A stretch of DNA of 64,000 nt from Tillandsia leiboldiana (lineage: Eukaryota > Streptophyta > Magnoliopsida > Poales > Bromeliaceae): positions 1 to 64,000 of the forward strand of contig JAQNDB010000470.1 in the NCBI GenBank assembly GCA_029204045.2. The letters are read 5' to 3'. The notes beneath the pieces are model-generated. The model saw only the letters and a list, made by a program, of their open reading frames with translations, ran no database searches and was not told where the DNA came from. Position numbers and translations under genes: made by a program. Positions 33,219 through 46,576 of the stretch are shown here, piece by piece (the stretch's first letter is position 1; each line of letters starts with the position of its first letter).

Positions 33219-33332
33219 TTGCGTCGTGGATTCGGCGTGGCATCGTGGATTCGGTGTGCTAAAGGCGTTTCGTGGATTCGAAACGTGTGCTCGTGGATTC
33301 GAGTGGCGTTCGTGGATTCGAACGTGTGCAGT
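33219..33332 (+). repeat. Array of five TGGATT-loop hairpins (SirE LTR)
   Basis: Loops start at 33227, 33246, 33273, 33294 and 33313. Stems: GCGTCG/CGGCGT (two G-T pairs), GCATCG/CGGTGT (two G-T pairs), CGTTTCG/CGAAACG, CTCG/CGAG, CGTTCG/CGAACG. Copy in the 3' LTR: 62999-63112. Confidence 0.8.
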
Positions 33333-33357
33333 GGGCGTGCAAAATCGGTGGAGCGCG

Positions 33358-33575
33358 AGGTCCAAGAAATTGAAGGAGGGGTTAAATCCGTGGAGACGGT
33401 AATCACCTTGTTATTCTTCTTTTCTTAGTGGATTGTTATTGCGTGGACATCCAACCGGTCAACGCAAGGTCCGAAGAAGCTGAAGGAGGGGTTGAGTCCG
33501 TGGAGTCGGTAATCACCTTGTTATTCTTCTATTCTTAGTGGATTGTTATTGCGTGTTGGTCCCGTGGTTTTTCTC
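33358..33575. repeat. 109-bp tandem duplication in SirE LTR
   Basis: Two units share AGGTCC..GAAG.AGGGGTT and CGGTAATCACCTTGTTATTCTTC. SirA LTRs have one diverged copy. The right LTR has the same duplication at 63138-63355, so it predates this insertion. Confidence 0.8.
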
Positions 33576-33746
33576 CTGGATTGGAGTTTCCACGTAAATC
33601 TCGGTGTGCTGTTTTTATTTTCCGCATTGGTTTTTATTTTGCACTGAGATTGAGTTTTTAAGTATTACACCTATTCACCCCCCCTCTAGTTGTTTGATAG
33701 TACCTATTTAGATCCTTGTGGATCCTACATTATAAAAACCTACAAT

Positions 33747-33757
33747 TGGTATCAGAG
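33747..33757 (+). promoter_or_regulatory. SirE primer binding site
   Basis: TGGTATCAGAG matches the initiator tRNA-Met site, with the last base changed (GAGA for GAGC). Confidence 0.82.
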
Positions 33758-33781
33758 AGGGTTTTAGGTTTATCTATCATA

Positions 33782-35746
33782 TTGGGTGAAAGTGGTAATA
33801 TTTATAAACCTCATCTTTTTGATGGGACTAATTATGCTTATTGGAAAGTGCGGATGAGAGCTTTTCTCATCGCAATTGATGAGCGGGTATGGCAATCCGT
33901 GGAATACGGTTGGGTGCATCCTGTTGAGGAAGTAGGAAATTCTACTACCCCAAAACCTCGCTCTAGATGGTCCAAAGAGGAACTCGAAAGATCTTCTTAC
34001 AATGGGAAAGGTATGAACGCTCTTTTTAACTCTCTTTCCTCGACTGAGTTTACAAGAATTTCCGCGTGTGAATCCGCGAAGGAAATTTGGGATATTCTCA
34101 AAATTACACATGAGGGTACTAATCTTGTAAAAATTTAAAAGCTCCAGATGCTTACAAGTTAATTTGACTCTATTCATATGGAAGAGCATGAATTGTTTAC
34201 AGATTATTACACTAGACTTCAAGATGTAATTAATACATGTGCTAATTTAGGAGAAAAGATCCCGGAGTCGAAAATTGTAAGAAAGATACTTCGGACTCTT
34301 CCGGAACGGTTTAGGGCAAAGGTTACCGCCATTGAAACCGTTAGTCATCCGGATGAGATGAGTGTAGAGGAATTAGTAGGTGCTTTACAAACTTATGAGA
34401 TGACTTTTCCTACTAATCAAGTTTCTTCCAAGTCTTCTTCTAAGCTTACAGGTATTGCATTCAAATCCACAAAGGAAGAAGATAGCGAATCAAGCTCCGA
34501 CGATGAAATCTCTTTTGCCGATTTTGAAGAACAATTGGCGCGGATCGTAAAGAAATTTCGTCGGAAGTTTTGGAAGAATCGAACCGATGGATCTCCATCC
34601 ACGAAATCTTCTAAAGGATCATCGGGTTCTAAATCCTCTAAACTCAAAAGCTTTGCAAAACCTTCTAAAGAAAAAGAAAAAGATGATTACGAAGGGGAAA
34701 TCCAATGCTATCGATGCAAAGGCTACGGCCATTTTTCAATGGATTGTCCTTCTAAGAAATCATATAAAAAGAAGGCTTTGCAAGCGAAAACTTGGGACGA
34801 TTCTACTTCTAATGAATCAACCTCAAGTAAAGAGGAAAAAGAAAAAATCGTTGCTTCTCATGCCTCTCATTTTCCCTCTTCTAATAATTGTTTATCATCT
34901 TTAGTCACTGACTCTACTCCTTTGATTTTGTATGAAACATCAACAACCGGCGGAGAGTCATCAAGTGAGGGGGAGTCGGACGAGGAAGAACTCGTTGAGG
35001 CATATCAACAACTTCTTGCGGAATCTAAGAAGATGGTCAAGCATATCAAGAAGTTGAGGAAGCAACGACTTGAAGATCAAGACGAGAATCATGCTTTAAA
35101 GATAAAACTTCATGATCTCGAGGAGGAACGAGAGCTTTTATTGGATAATAATAAAATCCTCCAAGAAAAGATAAATCAATCGGAAACGACCGTTAATTCC
35201 CACATTAACAAGATTGATTTTCTAGAAAAACAGTTTGAGGAGATTCATGTCACCAACCAAGTTTTGACCAAGCAAGTTCATGAACTAAAATTCGACATAC
35301 AAAGGCTTTCAACCGGTTCGAAGAAACATGATTGTATGTCCGGATTAGGTCAAACAAGCAAGGTTGGTTTGGGATTCAAAAAGGACCAAACTGTTCATGC
35401 TTCAAGTTCCACAATGAAATTGAAAGGAAGAACTTGTCACTTATGTGGACTTGAAGGACATTGGGTGAAGAATTGCCCGAAAAAGAGAAAGAAGAGTCCT
35501 TCGGCAACTTCATCTACGGAGCGAACTCAACGGAATCAAAAGACACATCAAGTCAAAGGAGTTCACTCAACCCACCAAAGGTCCGAGCCACAATATCAAT
35601 CATACAAGTGGATCATTACGAGGCAAAGACCTAAGGTGGATCAACAGTCAAAGCTATCATCTCCCAACCACAATGAATCAAGACAACCCAAAATTCGACA
35701 ATTTTGGATTCGGAAAGGTGATATCTTTCCTTGTCTTAAGTTCTAA
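33782..35746 (+). pseudogene. SirE gag, lost start and two nonsense codons
   Basis: It is about 654 codons, colinear with SirA gag. The expected start codon reads TTG. In-frame stops are TAA at 34136-34138 (Gln in SirA, a C-to-T change) and TAA at 34160-34162 (Lys in SirA); otherwise one frame runs to 35746. The N-terminal copia gag domain (KPHLFDGTNYAYWKVRMRAF) is followed by knuckle 1 CYRCKGYGHFSMDC, a long coiled coil (about 34990-35310) and knuckle 2 CHLCGLEGHWVKNC. It ends IRKGDIFPCLKF and stop, at the position where SirA-3 continues into protease. The low number of lesions suggests recent function. Confidence 0.85.
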
Positions 35747-35867
35747 ATAGCTTATGACTGTATGTAATGCTTTGATTGGTTTTCCTTTCATATTTTTCTG
35801 AATCTTTGCATTACATGTTTTTCAATGCTCTTCGTTTTTATACTTTGTTTTTGAACAAAAGGGTTTT
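35747..35867 (+). other. SirE sequence after gag
   Basis: T-rich and non-coding; it joins directly to 60637 once SirA-3 is removed. No pol remnant is seen. Confidence 0.7.
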
Positions 35868-36908
35868 TGTTACGGAATTTGAGTTGGCGTAGTTTCATGA
35901 AAGTCTCAAGTCTTGAAGATTGAAGGTGAAGAAAGTTGGATCGTTTAACTCAATCTCAAGAAAGAAGAATTCAAAAGGATCAGGTATGTTTAACCTAAGA
36001 TTTTGTGTGATCCGAATACTTCTTGTAGTGTAGAAACACTTGGAAGAATCTTTCATTGCATAAAAATCAAAAACTGGACTTGGGACATGTTCAGGATCCG
36101 GATCAGGTTGTTCGATCCGGATCCCGAAGGTGGTTCGTTCATACACCAGTTCAATCCGGATCGTAGCCTCTCTTGATCCGGATCCCGAACACTGAGTTTA
36201 CCATCTTCCTTGAACGATCCGGATCAGGCTTCGCAATCCGGATCCCGAACGTTGATGCTTGGTGAACTGTATGAACGATCCGGATCAAGCACTTCGATCC
36301 GGATCCCGAACCTTCGTTTTACTGGAATTACCTGACTCGTTACGACGATCCGGATCACAGTTAATCCGATCCGGATCGCCGTCCGTAAAATCTCCAGAAA
36401 TGTTAGGTTTTTGATTCTTATCTCCTTCCTAGGGTTTCTAACCTATAAATAGACCCTATGACTCTTCTTCTAGGGTTAATCCAAAAAGAGGCCGAAAATA
36501 ACAATAGTCGTCATTTTCATATTTACGCCTCGAGATCCACATATAGAGAAGAAAGGAAATCATTAGAGAATACTCTATGTTTCTTCATCTATATTGATTA
36601 GTTTGATTCTAGGTTTTCATACTCACATCTTGAGTTGAATCAAACTAATGAATACTTAGATGGTATTTCCGATCTATCTTTGATCTAAGTATTCGGCGGA
36701 TCATCACCACCCAAAAATAACGATTTACCCCAAAAATCGGCGCGTGGATTCGCGTGTCCTTGTGGATTCAAGGTTCAACCGCTCTCGTGGATTCGGAGCG
36801 AGGCACGTTCGTGGATTCGAAGGGTGCTATTGGGTGAAGACCGTGGATTCGGTCGGACGTCGTGGATTCGACGTTGGACGCCGTGGATTCGGCGTTGGGC
36901 GCAGATCG

Positions 36909-39900
36909 TGTAGTGTACTGATTTTCCCATGCAACTTTCCGGTGAATCCATTGTGTAGAACACCTAGTGTTGGTGTCTGGCCCATGGTGCATCGAAGGGG
37001 TGCCACCGATGGACCTTGTGAGACTTTGATAGCGGAATTGGCCTTCGGCTGTAATTGCCGAATTTTAGAAAAGGTTTTGGGCCAATCTGAGGTTAGATTT
37101 GGATTCAGCGCGGAAAAACGCTTGAAAACGGCTATTTGCTTGTTGAATTTGGAGTCCGGATGACCAAATGCGGGCTTCCGGAAGATTTGGGGGAATTTCG
37201 GTGCATGGGGGTGACACGTGGACCGGCCCGTGCCACGTGGCGGCCTTTTATTGGCCGGCTCACGCGGCTGGGTCCACGCAGTGGCGCGGCGGTGCATGGA
37301 CCGCGGCGGGTGGACGCGTGGCGTGCCCTGGTAGGCGGGCGCACGCGGCACGGCTCACTGGAATTGCGGGATTGCGGTGGACCGGGCGCATGACACGTGG
37401 CGGCTTGGGATTCGTCGGTCCACGTGGGCGCGGTCCACGGGTGCGCGGGGGAGGGCGCCTCGGTACTGTGCGCGCACGTGCGCGCACAGTGGCGCCAGGC
37501 GGGGCGGTCGGCCGCACTCGAGTGCGACACGTGTCGCCTCGGGATTGGCCGGCCGTACCTACCCCCGCTGACTGCGGGGGGCCACGTGGCGTGTGCGGGC
37601 CGCGGGGATCCGCTGTCCCCTGTTGTGGGGCGACGTGGCAGCACCTGGGGATTTCGGGCGCGTCGGACGGAACGCATGCAACCGGTTTCCGGGCGCAGTG
37701 CGCCCGAAACTTGCGCCCGGAAATCCGGATTTTTTTGTGTTGGGCTGGGCCTTTAAATAGCTCCCCCATTCGCCCCTTTAGCTTTTTTTTGGGCTTCTTT
37801 TCACTGGGCTTCCTTCACGGCGATTCCTCCTCTCTCAGAGCTCAACCCTTTGGAGAAGTTTGAAGATTTTTGGAGGCACGCATCCCGAGGTTCACCATTT
37901 TACGGCGCGGCGCGGCGCTTGTTCTCCGGCGATCCTCTTCGCCCCTTCTCAGTGTTTGGACTCCTCCGACCCACCCCGACCTCAGAATTCGCCGATTCTT
38001 GCGCCGTTGGACTCACGACAGGTAGGGCTTCAACTCCTGTGTTTTATGGTTCCTCGATTTCCGTGCTGATCTTGGAGTTTTCTTAGCACCCATTTGACCC
38101 TTTTTCTTCGCGGACTTTTGGGACAGCACCGCAGTGTTCTTGCCATATCTTTTCACTCGGGCGTCGGAACGAGGCGATTCAAAAGGCAATTTTCATCTAC
38201 GCTTCGCAAGGAGTCTCCTGGATTTTTCTCAGAATTTTCTGAATTTTAATCGAGGGTGAGAATCTCCTTTCTCTGTGGTTCCTTGTTACAGGAATTTAGT
38301 GCAGTTTGGAATTGGGGTGTACCCCTTGTCGGATTTTTATCTCAGCGTAGGAAACTCCATATTGGGCGTGCAGGTACTCGTTTCGACGGGCTCGTCGCAA
38401 GGATCGCGATAGTATTTTTCTTGGATTTTTCTGGGCAGTATTCGCAGGTAAAAATTAGTGAATTGTGGACTGCTGGTTTGGGGGACAGATTCTGGAATTG
38501 TGGATGTTAAGCTTATGTATTTTTCCTTTGGGGTATTTTGTACAGATTGGTGGTGTGTTGGACTGATCTTGGACTTCGCCTTTGGGAATTTTGGAATAGC
38601 GCTCGAGGTGGGTGATGTTGAGAACCTCCTACTTGTGAATGTCACTAGGCCTATTGGAATGCCACGATTATGTGTTATTAAATATGAATGTATCTAGCAT
38701 GCTTGCATGATATTAAGGTTCTTTTGCTAATACTTGCATTGTTAGCAGGCTACAAGTTAATAAGTGGTGTTTCCATGTTTAGATATGCAATTTAATTAGT
38801 TGGAATGAATGCTATAGCCATATCATATTGTGTGTTAAGGAAAGGTTTGGGCATGTTGTTAGAATGCATGTTGTAAAAGGGGTACTTGCTAGTTAATTGT
38901 GCATCTAAATTGTATCATGTATCGTATATCATGCCACGTGTACATCGGGGGGTCCAAACATTTAATGTTGTATATGTTAGAATAATTAAAAAGGGGTTTA
39001 TCAAGTAAAGGACTTTGCATGCTTCAATGGTCATCTAGCTAGGCCACCTTTTTCTGCTACACATACATGCTGGAATTGACTTAGGAGAAACCATGCTTTC
39101 TATTCATTCTCCTGTAGTCTAGTTGTAGAGGATTGTGTAGTTCAGATGTTCAGAGTTGGGACAGTCGGGGATGGATGGTTGGGTGTTGCGGCAACCGCGG
39201 ACTGTGGGCGGTTGACCGGCTTACTAGTATTATTATTATTGCATCAGATTGGAGGTGAGGGATCGGGCTTCTTTAGTGGATGGTCTTACCCACTCGTTTA
39301 GAGTCTTGATCCAGTCCTGCTACATCAGATACTTATGGTTACATATTTTTACTCGTGTGGGTCGCTCCCCTCGAGTGCCACTCCGGAGTAGGCTTAGGGC
39401 CGAGCCGTGTGCCGGTCGATTGAGTACTTTGAGGATCGTGCCGTGTGCCGATCAGATACTGGGTTCTCGAGTTGACAGTACAGCAGGCAGTACCAGTGTT
39501 GACTGGTGTATTGATTGGGTTTGGTTGGCCAGGTTTTGACATACTGATGCATACTTCTAGCAATCTTGACAGCTAGGTATTTTAGAGGCATACTAGGGGT
39601 AGCTTTATCATCAGTAGACTTACCTTTAGCATACTACCTTTATTTCATTTTCGCCTCTAGTAGTCCTAGTGGGTATTTCTGAGTTTGAGGTCTACCCACT
39701 AGGGGAGGCTACTATTTTTATAGTAGTTCTCACCCCCACTGTTTTCTCTTTTCTTTTCCCCTTTGTTTTGTAGAGTCTTCTGCGGGAGTCGCGGGACCCT
39801 CTTCCCTGGATCGAGGTAAGAGGATCGTTGATTAGATAGCTGCTGCCCCGAGTTGGAGTTTGTAGTTTTGATGTATCCCCAGTACACTCAGACGGTTGTA

Positions 39901-40172
39901 TTTTCCTTTTTTTTTGGGTCTGGCTGCGGCCAGCTGGTTGTATATATTTCGTGAGCTGGGAGAGACACTTGTATATTTTTGAGAGCTTACTGTACTTTCA
40001 TTTCCTGCATTTGTCTGAGTTGTATTAGTTTTAGTTTAGCTCTGTTTTATGCTCCTTTATTACTTGTTTTATATCTGAGCAGGTTATCAGCGCTTCGTGT
40101 ACACGGGAAATTCCGTGTGCACGGCGGATCTGTGGACGGGCCCGGGTTCTGGTTTACACCCGGGGCGTGACA
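36909..40172 (+). mobile_element. TekD, solo LTR related to TekB
   Basis: It is 3264 bp, TGTAGTGTAC to GGGGCGTGACA, with GATCG on both sides (36904-36908, 40173-40177). It has no PBS, interior or second LTR, so it is the product of LTR-LTR recombination. Several stretches resemble TekB's LTR in reverse, for example the GGCACGC..CGAGGTT..TTTTACGGCGCGGCG run at 37875-37915 and GGACTCACGACAGGTAGGGCT near 38009. A TATA-like TTTAAATAG lies at 37752-37760. Confidence 0.85.
37212..37590 (+). promoter_or_regulatory. ACGTG-core cluster and 26-bp palindrome in TekD
   Basis: Seven ACGTG cores lie between 37215 and 37585, several as CCACGTGG or ACACGTGT, within about 540 bp upstream of TTTAAATAG. At 37465-37490 the sequence is a perfect palindrome with half-site ACTGTGCGCGCAC, centred on CACGTG. 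CACGTG is the known plant G-box bound by bZIP/bHLH factors; binding here is inferred. Confidence 0.5.
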
Positions 40173-40490
40173 GATCGTGGATTCGAGAAGCGTCGCGGAG
40201 CGAGCGGAGAAGATCCTCTAGGAGCGTATGGAAAAGGTTGAGTCGTAATTGTGTACGGTAAATCACCTTGTACGTGTTTTAATTCTAGTGGATTTCTGCC
40301 GTGTTATCGGTCCCGTGGTTTTTTACTCCGGTGATGGAGTTTTCCACGTAAAAATCTTGCGTATTATTTTTTATTTCCGCATTGGGTTTTTATCGCAACG
40401 ATTTTTGAGTGTTTATACGTTTACACCTATTCACCCCCCTCTAGGTGTTTTTTCCCCTATTTAGATCCGTATTACATATAACCCAACAAG

Positions 40491-40502
40491 TGGTATCAGA
40501 GC
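40491..40502 (+). promoter_or_regulatory. SirA-3 primer binding site
   Basis: TGGTATCAGAGC, two bases after the LTR. Confidence 0.9.
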
Positions 40503-40521
40503 GGGAATAGGGTTGTAAACA

Positions 40522-43500
40522 ATGGTTGAAGGTGGAAACATCAACCGACCCCCGTTCTTCGATGGAACAAATTATGCGTACTGGAAAGTACGGATGAAAG
40601 CCTTTTTAATTTCCATCGACGAACGGGTGTGGCAATCAATTGAATTAGGATGGTCTAATCCAACTGAACTTATTGGTGATGTTCACACCTTAAAACCTAG
40701 GTCGAAATGGACCAAGGAAGAGTTAGATTCATCTTCTTACAATGGCAAGGGAATTAATGCTATCTTTAATGCCTTATCTCAAACTGAATTCTCTCGCGTC
40801 TCGGCATGTGAGACTGCGAAAGAAATCTGGGATGTTCTTCAGGTTACACATGAGGGAACTAACCTCGTGAAGATTCAGAAACTGCAAATGCTTACGAGCA
40901 AGTTTGACTCTATCTTAATGGCAGAAAATGAATCTTTCACGGACTACTATACACGATTGCAAGACATCGTAAACTCATGTGCTAATCTGGGAGAGAAGAT
41001 TCCAGAATTTAAGATTGTAAGAAAGATCTTAAAACTCTACCTGAACGATTTCGCCCAAAGGTTACTGCCATTGAAACTATTAAACACCCGGACGAAATAC
41101 GTGTAGAAGAATTAGTTGGTTCATTACAAACTTATGAAATGACATTTACTACTAACAATTCTTCTGGAAAGGCATCCACTTCTAAGTCTTCAGGTTATGC
41201 GTTGAAAACAACTAAGGAAGAAGACGCGGATACATCCTCCTCAGACGATGACGAGAACCTTTCTATGGAGGAATTTGAGAAGCAGCTCGCTCTTTTGACA
41301 AGGAAGTTTCGCCGCAACTTTCGGAGGGGTAATTCAAGCAAATCTCCATCCTTCGGAAAGTCGAACAAAGGCAAGGGTACTTCAAGTTACAAGTCAAGAA
41401 AGCAAGAGAACTTCTCAAAGGATAAGAAAAGTTCAGAAGGACAACTTCAATGCTTCAAATGTCGAGGCTACGGCCACATTGCAACAGAGTGTCCTAACAA
41501 GTATCCGGCAAAGAAGAAGGCGATGCAGGTCGTCACTTGGGATGACAACTCAACGTCAAATGAGTCGTCTTCGAGTGATGAAGAAAAGAGCTCCGCCGCA
41601 TTCCACGCGTCCGTATCTTCACCCTTCATGTGCTTTATGGCAAGTACATCCGAGTCGATGTCCAACTCCACTGTTGAAAAGAATGCAACGGACAACGAAT
41701 CGGATGATTCGGAAGGTGAAGATTTTGCTCTAGCCTACCACAGACTTTTGAGGGACTCAAAGAAAGTGGCTAAGCAAAACAAGAGTTTGAGAGGGAGAGT
41801 GCATGATCTCGAAGAAGAAGCAAAAAGAGCGACTTCTCTCTCAAACGCTCTTGAAGTGGAAAGGGAAAACCTGATAAAGGCAAATGCTTCCCTTCAAGAG
41901 TCCAATGAGCAACTTGAGAAGGAACATACAAATCTGGTGGATAACGCGAATCACTTCTCAAAGCTCTACAACGAGGCTCGATAGGATAACCTGGAAATGA
42001 CAAAGACCATTTTCCAACTCAAGAATGACTTACAGCGATTCTCTTCAGGAAGGAGTAAGTTGGATAGACTTCTTGGTCTTGGTCAATCAAATCGGTTCGG
42101 CCTCGGATACACTCAAACTGGAAATAGTCCAAGTTCGAGTGAGACAGTTTTTGTGCCTCAGTCGGTATCTCCTCCTCCGACACCGGAATTCAAGACAAAC
42201 AACGACAACAAACCTACTTCATCCTCTTTGGGATCGTCAAGATCTAAGGTATGTTTTCGTTGTGGTGTTTCAGGGCACATAAGAAGATATTGCAAGACGG
42301 GAGTCGAACGCTCATCTCAAGGACCTCTTGCAACAACTACCAAAAAGGCTCCTCCCCGAAAATCAAAGCAAAACTTTTCAAATGAAAAGAGACTTGGTAG
42401 TTCATCGCGCAAGACGATCTCATCAAGGAACAACAATCGCTATAACAAGACGCCTTCACCTAGGCATATAACTTCACGACCATTACCGACGCACTCCAAA
42501 AGGGTTTGGGTGCGCAAAGGTGAAATTTTCCCTTGTCTTGTTTCCAATATTTCCTTGCATGCATATGATAGTTCGTCTTGGTATCTGGATAGCGGGTGTT
42601 CCCGTCACATGACCGGTGACAAAAATAGTTTTCAAAATCTTGAGAAAATCTCCGGAGGACACGTTGTTTTCGGAGATGGTCGATCTTCCAAAATTGTTGG
42701 AAAAGGGACGGTAGCTATTCCAGATGGCCCAATTTTGAAAAACGTCTTATTTGTTGATGGCCTTAAGACTAACCTCATAAGCATAAGTCAACTTTGCGAC
42801 AATGGTTTTTCAGTTAACTTTTCATCTGTTGAATGCGTTGTAACTGATAAGGACCATGTCTTCTTTTTAAAAGGGGTTAGATCTGAAAACAATTGTTATG
42901 TTGTTCCTAATAAATTTTCTGAAAATTGTAACTTAGCCGCTTTGAATAATGAAACTCTTTGGCATGAAAGGCTAGGTCACTTAAATTTTAAGGAACTTAT
43001 TAGAATTTCAAGCAAGGACGTGGTCAAGGGGGTTCCAAAGCTTTTATTTAAACAAAACATTGTGTGTGGTGGTTGCCAAAAGGGAAAACAGTCTAGGACT
43101 GCACACAAGAACTTGAACCACGTTGGTACAAAACGGCCCTTGGAACTTTTGCACATGGACTTAATGGGGCCGACCCGTCAACCATCTTTGGGAGGTAAAT
43201 GGTACATTTTTTTATTGGTTGATGATTTCTCTCGGTTTTCTTGGGTAGCATTTTTAAAAGAGAAAGCTGATACGTTTGACTCTTTTCATGAGATTTGCCA
43301 TCGTATTATGATTGAAAGGAATGAAAAGATCATTCGTGTTAGAAGTGATAGAGGTGGAGAATTCATAAATTCAAAATTCATTGATTTTTGCACTTCAAAT
43401 GGCATCAAACATGAATTCTCGGCACCCTATACACCTCAGCAGAATGGTGTTGTTGAGCGCAAGAACAGGGTTGTTCAAGAGATGGCGCGTGTGATGCTTC

Positions 43501-45637
43501 ATAGCCGGAATTTACCGCTACATTTTTGGGCTGAAGCCGTGAACACCGCTGTCTATGTCATTAATAGAGTTTACTTGCGCCCAGGAACTTTAAATACACC
43601 ATATGAGCTGTGGTTTAGTAGAAAACCCAACATCAAATATTTTCGTGTCTTCGGGAGTCGATGTTACATTTTACGTGACCGTGAAAATCTTGGAAAGTTC
43701 GACTCTCGAAGTGATGAAGGGATCTTTTTGGGTTATTCTACGAATAGCAGAGCATATCGAGTATTTAACATTGAATCTAAGACGATCGTAGAATCTATAA
43801 ATGTTAAAGTAGATGAAGCTTTTCACCTTGGATCTGGAAAATCTACCCTCGATATCTCTCTAGATGATGATTCTCCTGCTAATGCATCTTCTCATAATAA
43901 TACTTCCAATATTAATGATGCATCTAATGGTTCTTCGAGTTTATCTGATGTGCAGGAATCATCTCATGTATCTCCGAGTACTCCGTTTCAACAAACGTTA
44001 CGAATCTCCAAGGATCATCCGGAATCGAATATTATTAGAGATCCACAAGAAGGAGTTAGAACTCGGAGGCAGTTGGTTTGTGGATTCGCTTGCTACGTAT
44101 CTTTAATCGAACCAAAGAACATAGATGAAGCTCTTCAGGATGACTACTGGATTAAAGCAATGCAGGAAGAGCTCCATCAATTTGAGCGAAACAAAGTCTG
44201 GGAATTAACGAAGCCTCCAAAGCAACACAATGTGATAGGTACCAAATGGATCTTCAAGAACAAGAAAAATGAGGATGGTACTATCATCAGGAACAAGGCA
44301 CGATTAGTTGCTCAAGGCTACTCTCAAGTAGAAGGTATAGACTTTGACGAAACATTCGCCCCTGTAGCTAGACTCGAGTCCATTCGTATACTATTTGCTA
44401 TTGCTTGTCATTTTAAAATCAAATTATTTCAAATGGACGTTAAGAGCGCATTTCTAAATGGGTTTTTAAATGAGGAAGTTTATGTGGCTCAACCGAAAGG
44501 TTTTGTAGATCATAAACAACCTAACCATGTTTTTCGTTTGAAAAAGGCTCTTTACGGTCTGAAACAAGCACCGCGAGCATGGTACGAAAGGTTAACAAAG
44601 CACCTTTTGGAGAAGGGCTATACTCGAGGGGGAGCTGATAGGACTCTCTTTGTGAAGCATTATCAAAGCAATTTCATTGTAGCACAAATCTATGTCGATG
44701 ACATTGTATTTGGCGCAACAAGAGATAATGATGCTTCTAAATTCGCGGAAACCATGGAAAGCGAATTTGAGATGTCCATGATGGGCGAATTGACTTATTT
44801 CCTTGGATTGCAAATTAAACAAAATGATGAAGGTATTCACTTGAGTCAATCCAAGTATGCAATGGAGTTGGTCAAAAAGTTTGATCTCGAAAATTGTAAA
44901 GATTTTTCGACTCCAATGGGAACTAGCCACAAGGGACTTGGAAGTGAATCACATAGTGAGAATGTAGACGAGAAACTGTATCGAAGTATGATTGGAAGTC
45001 TACTTTACCTCACGGCTAGTCGCCCGGATATATCTTTTGGTGTTGGGATTTGCGCGAGATATCAATCAGCACCAAAGGAGGTTCACCTGAAAGCGGTGAA
45101 AAGGATCATCCGGTATATCAAAGGATCAATTAATTTCGGAATTTGGTATCCTATGGGAACAAGTTTGGATATTGTTGGATACTCAGATGCCGATTAGGCA
45201 GGATCAGTGGATGATCGGAAAAGCACGAGTGGTGCATGCTTCTATCTTGGCCATTGCCTTGTTGCATGGCACAGTAAAAAGCAGAATTGCATAGCACTCT
45301 CGACTGTCGAAGCGGAATACATTTCAGCTGGAAGTTGCTCAACTCAACTCATTTGGATGAAAAGCGTATTGAGCGACTTCCGCATTTCAGCATCTTTGGT
45401 AACAATTCTTTGTGACAACACAAGTGCAATTAACATTTCTAAAAACCCTGTGTTGCACTCTAGAACAAAACATATTGAGCTTAGATATCTTTTCTTAGAG
45501 AGCTAGTTGAATCAAATACTCTTCAACTTTCATATATTTCAACTGAGGATCAATTAGCTGACATTCTAACAAAACCTCTGGATCAAAAACGTTTTATTCA
45601 TTTACGAAAAGCAATTGGAATGCTTTCCTTGAAATAA
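40522..45637 (+). pseudogene. SirA-3 gag-pol polyprotein, four lesions
   Basis: It is about 1,705 codons in copia order. Gag starts at 40522 with both knuckles (CFKCRGYGHIATEC; CFRCGVSGHIRRYC). Protease has DSG at 42588-42596 in WYLDSGCSRHMTG. The gag-pre-integrase H..H..C..C finger is at 42960-43110 (LWHERLGHLNF, VCGGCQKGK). Integrase catalytic residues are in MDLMGP (Asp 43158), SDRGGEF and NGVVERKNR; the RT palm YVDDIVFGA starts at 44691; RNase H has YSDAD and CDNTSA. Lesions: a one-base loss near 41031, CAG-to-TAG at 41982-41984, TGG-to-TAG at 45195-45197, and a deletion near 45488. The 41997-45197 segment is open for 1066 codons. It is the likely model of the autonomous SirA. Confidence 0.9.
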
Positions 45638-46576
45638 ACTTCTTTTTGAAACCTTTGCTTAGGATAGGTTTTGTATTTGTTTTTGTTTTGTTCATTATCT
45701 ATGTTTGTACATAGGACATTAATTGAGCATAGATCATAATTGACTTTAATTGCATCTTTTCGCACATTTAAAAATTTATTATGCTTTTGCCATCATAATA
45801 TTTCACTGTTGCAATGATCATTTATGTTAATTAAATCATCTTCTAAGTGATCAAAGTCAATTTCTCTCTCTCTATGATCTCTTGGTATAGTCATTATCTT
45901 ATTTGACTGCTTAGTCGAGTATGAAATCGAGATCAATATTTGGTTGAATACTTTATATTTTAAGTAATTGATAGCCAATTGAGGGGGAGTCATAGAAAAA
46001 GTAAAATGCTCAAAAGATGTGGAAAGAGTTACATCCCAATGAGGAGTGTGAAAACTACCACCACATGGAGGAAAGAGCTACCACCTCGGTCGTCCGAGTA
46101 TTGTGTGCAGCTACCACATGTATACCAAGCATGGTTGTTCAAATTTTTGATTAAGTAAAATGCATGTTGAAATACTTGACTCCGTCAAATTTCAAGGTTG
46201 GTATAAGGTGGGTTTTTAAAGAAAGATGCTCAAAGAGCCACTCTCATCAACAGATTGTCTAGATACATTATCTATTATATTTGGGATTTCAAACATCTAT
46301 TGATCTTTGTATTTCATTTTCTTTACTGAATTGATGATTTGATAAAGGCATTACTCATAAGATCAAGTTAGATGTAATTGAAGGTGTTCAACTTTAAGGG
46401 ATTTAATTTTTGTAAATTTTCGTTTCATTTTTGGATATTATTGATAGATTTGGCATAATCTAATTCTTGTTGTATGAAACGATGATTTTTGTTTAAAGTT
46501 GATACACATTTGTGCTTACAATCTTTTTCTGGTTTTTCTTGAATTTCTTTGAAATTTTCTAAAGAAAAAGTTGGAG
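45638..46576 (+). other. SirA-3 non-coding region with conserved block
   Basis: A GAGGGGGAGTC tract lies near 45981. The conserved block is 46010-46245, with the CTCGG-TCGT-CCGAG hairpin at 46085-46098. No gene. Confidence 0.75.

Larger units (their letters stand above)
32345..33744 (+). repeat. SirE 5' LTR
   Basis: It is 1400 bp, TGTTACGGC to CCTACA. The GATCCGGATC array is 32672-32900, TATAAATAG 32964-32972, the hairpin array 33219-33332, and a 109-bp tandem duplication 33358-33575. By eye about nine substitutions and one 5-bp indel separate it from the 3' LTR. Confidence 0.9.
35868..40488 (+). repeat. SirA-3 5' LTR, split by TekD
   Basis: The parts are 35868-36908 and 40173-40488. The palindrome array is 36095-36383, TATAAATAG 36444-36452, hairpins from 36741. 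TekD entered the eighth hairpin stem-loop, duplicating GATCG. Confidence 0.92.
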
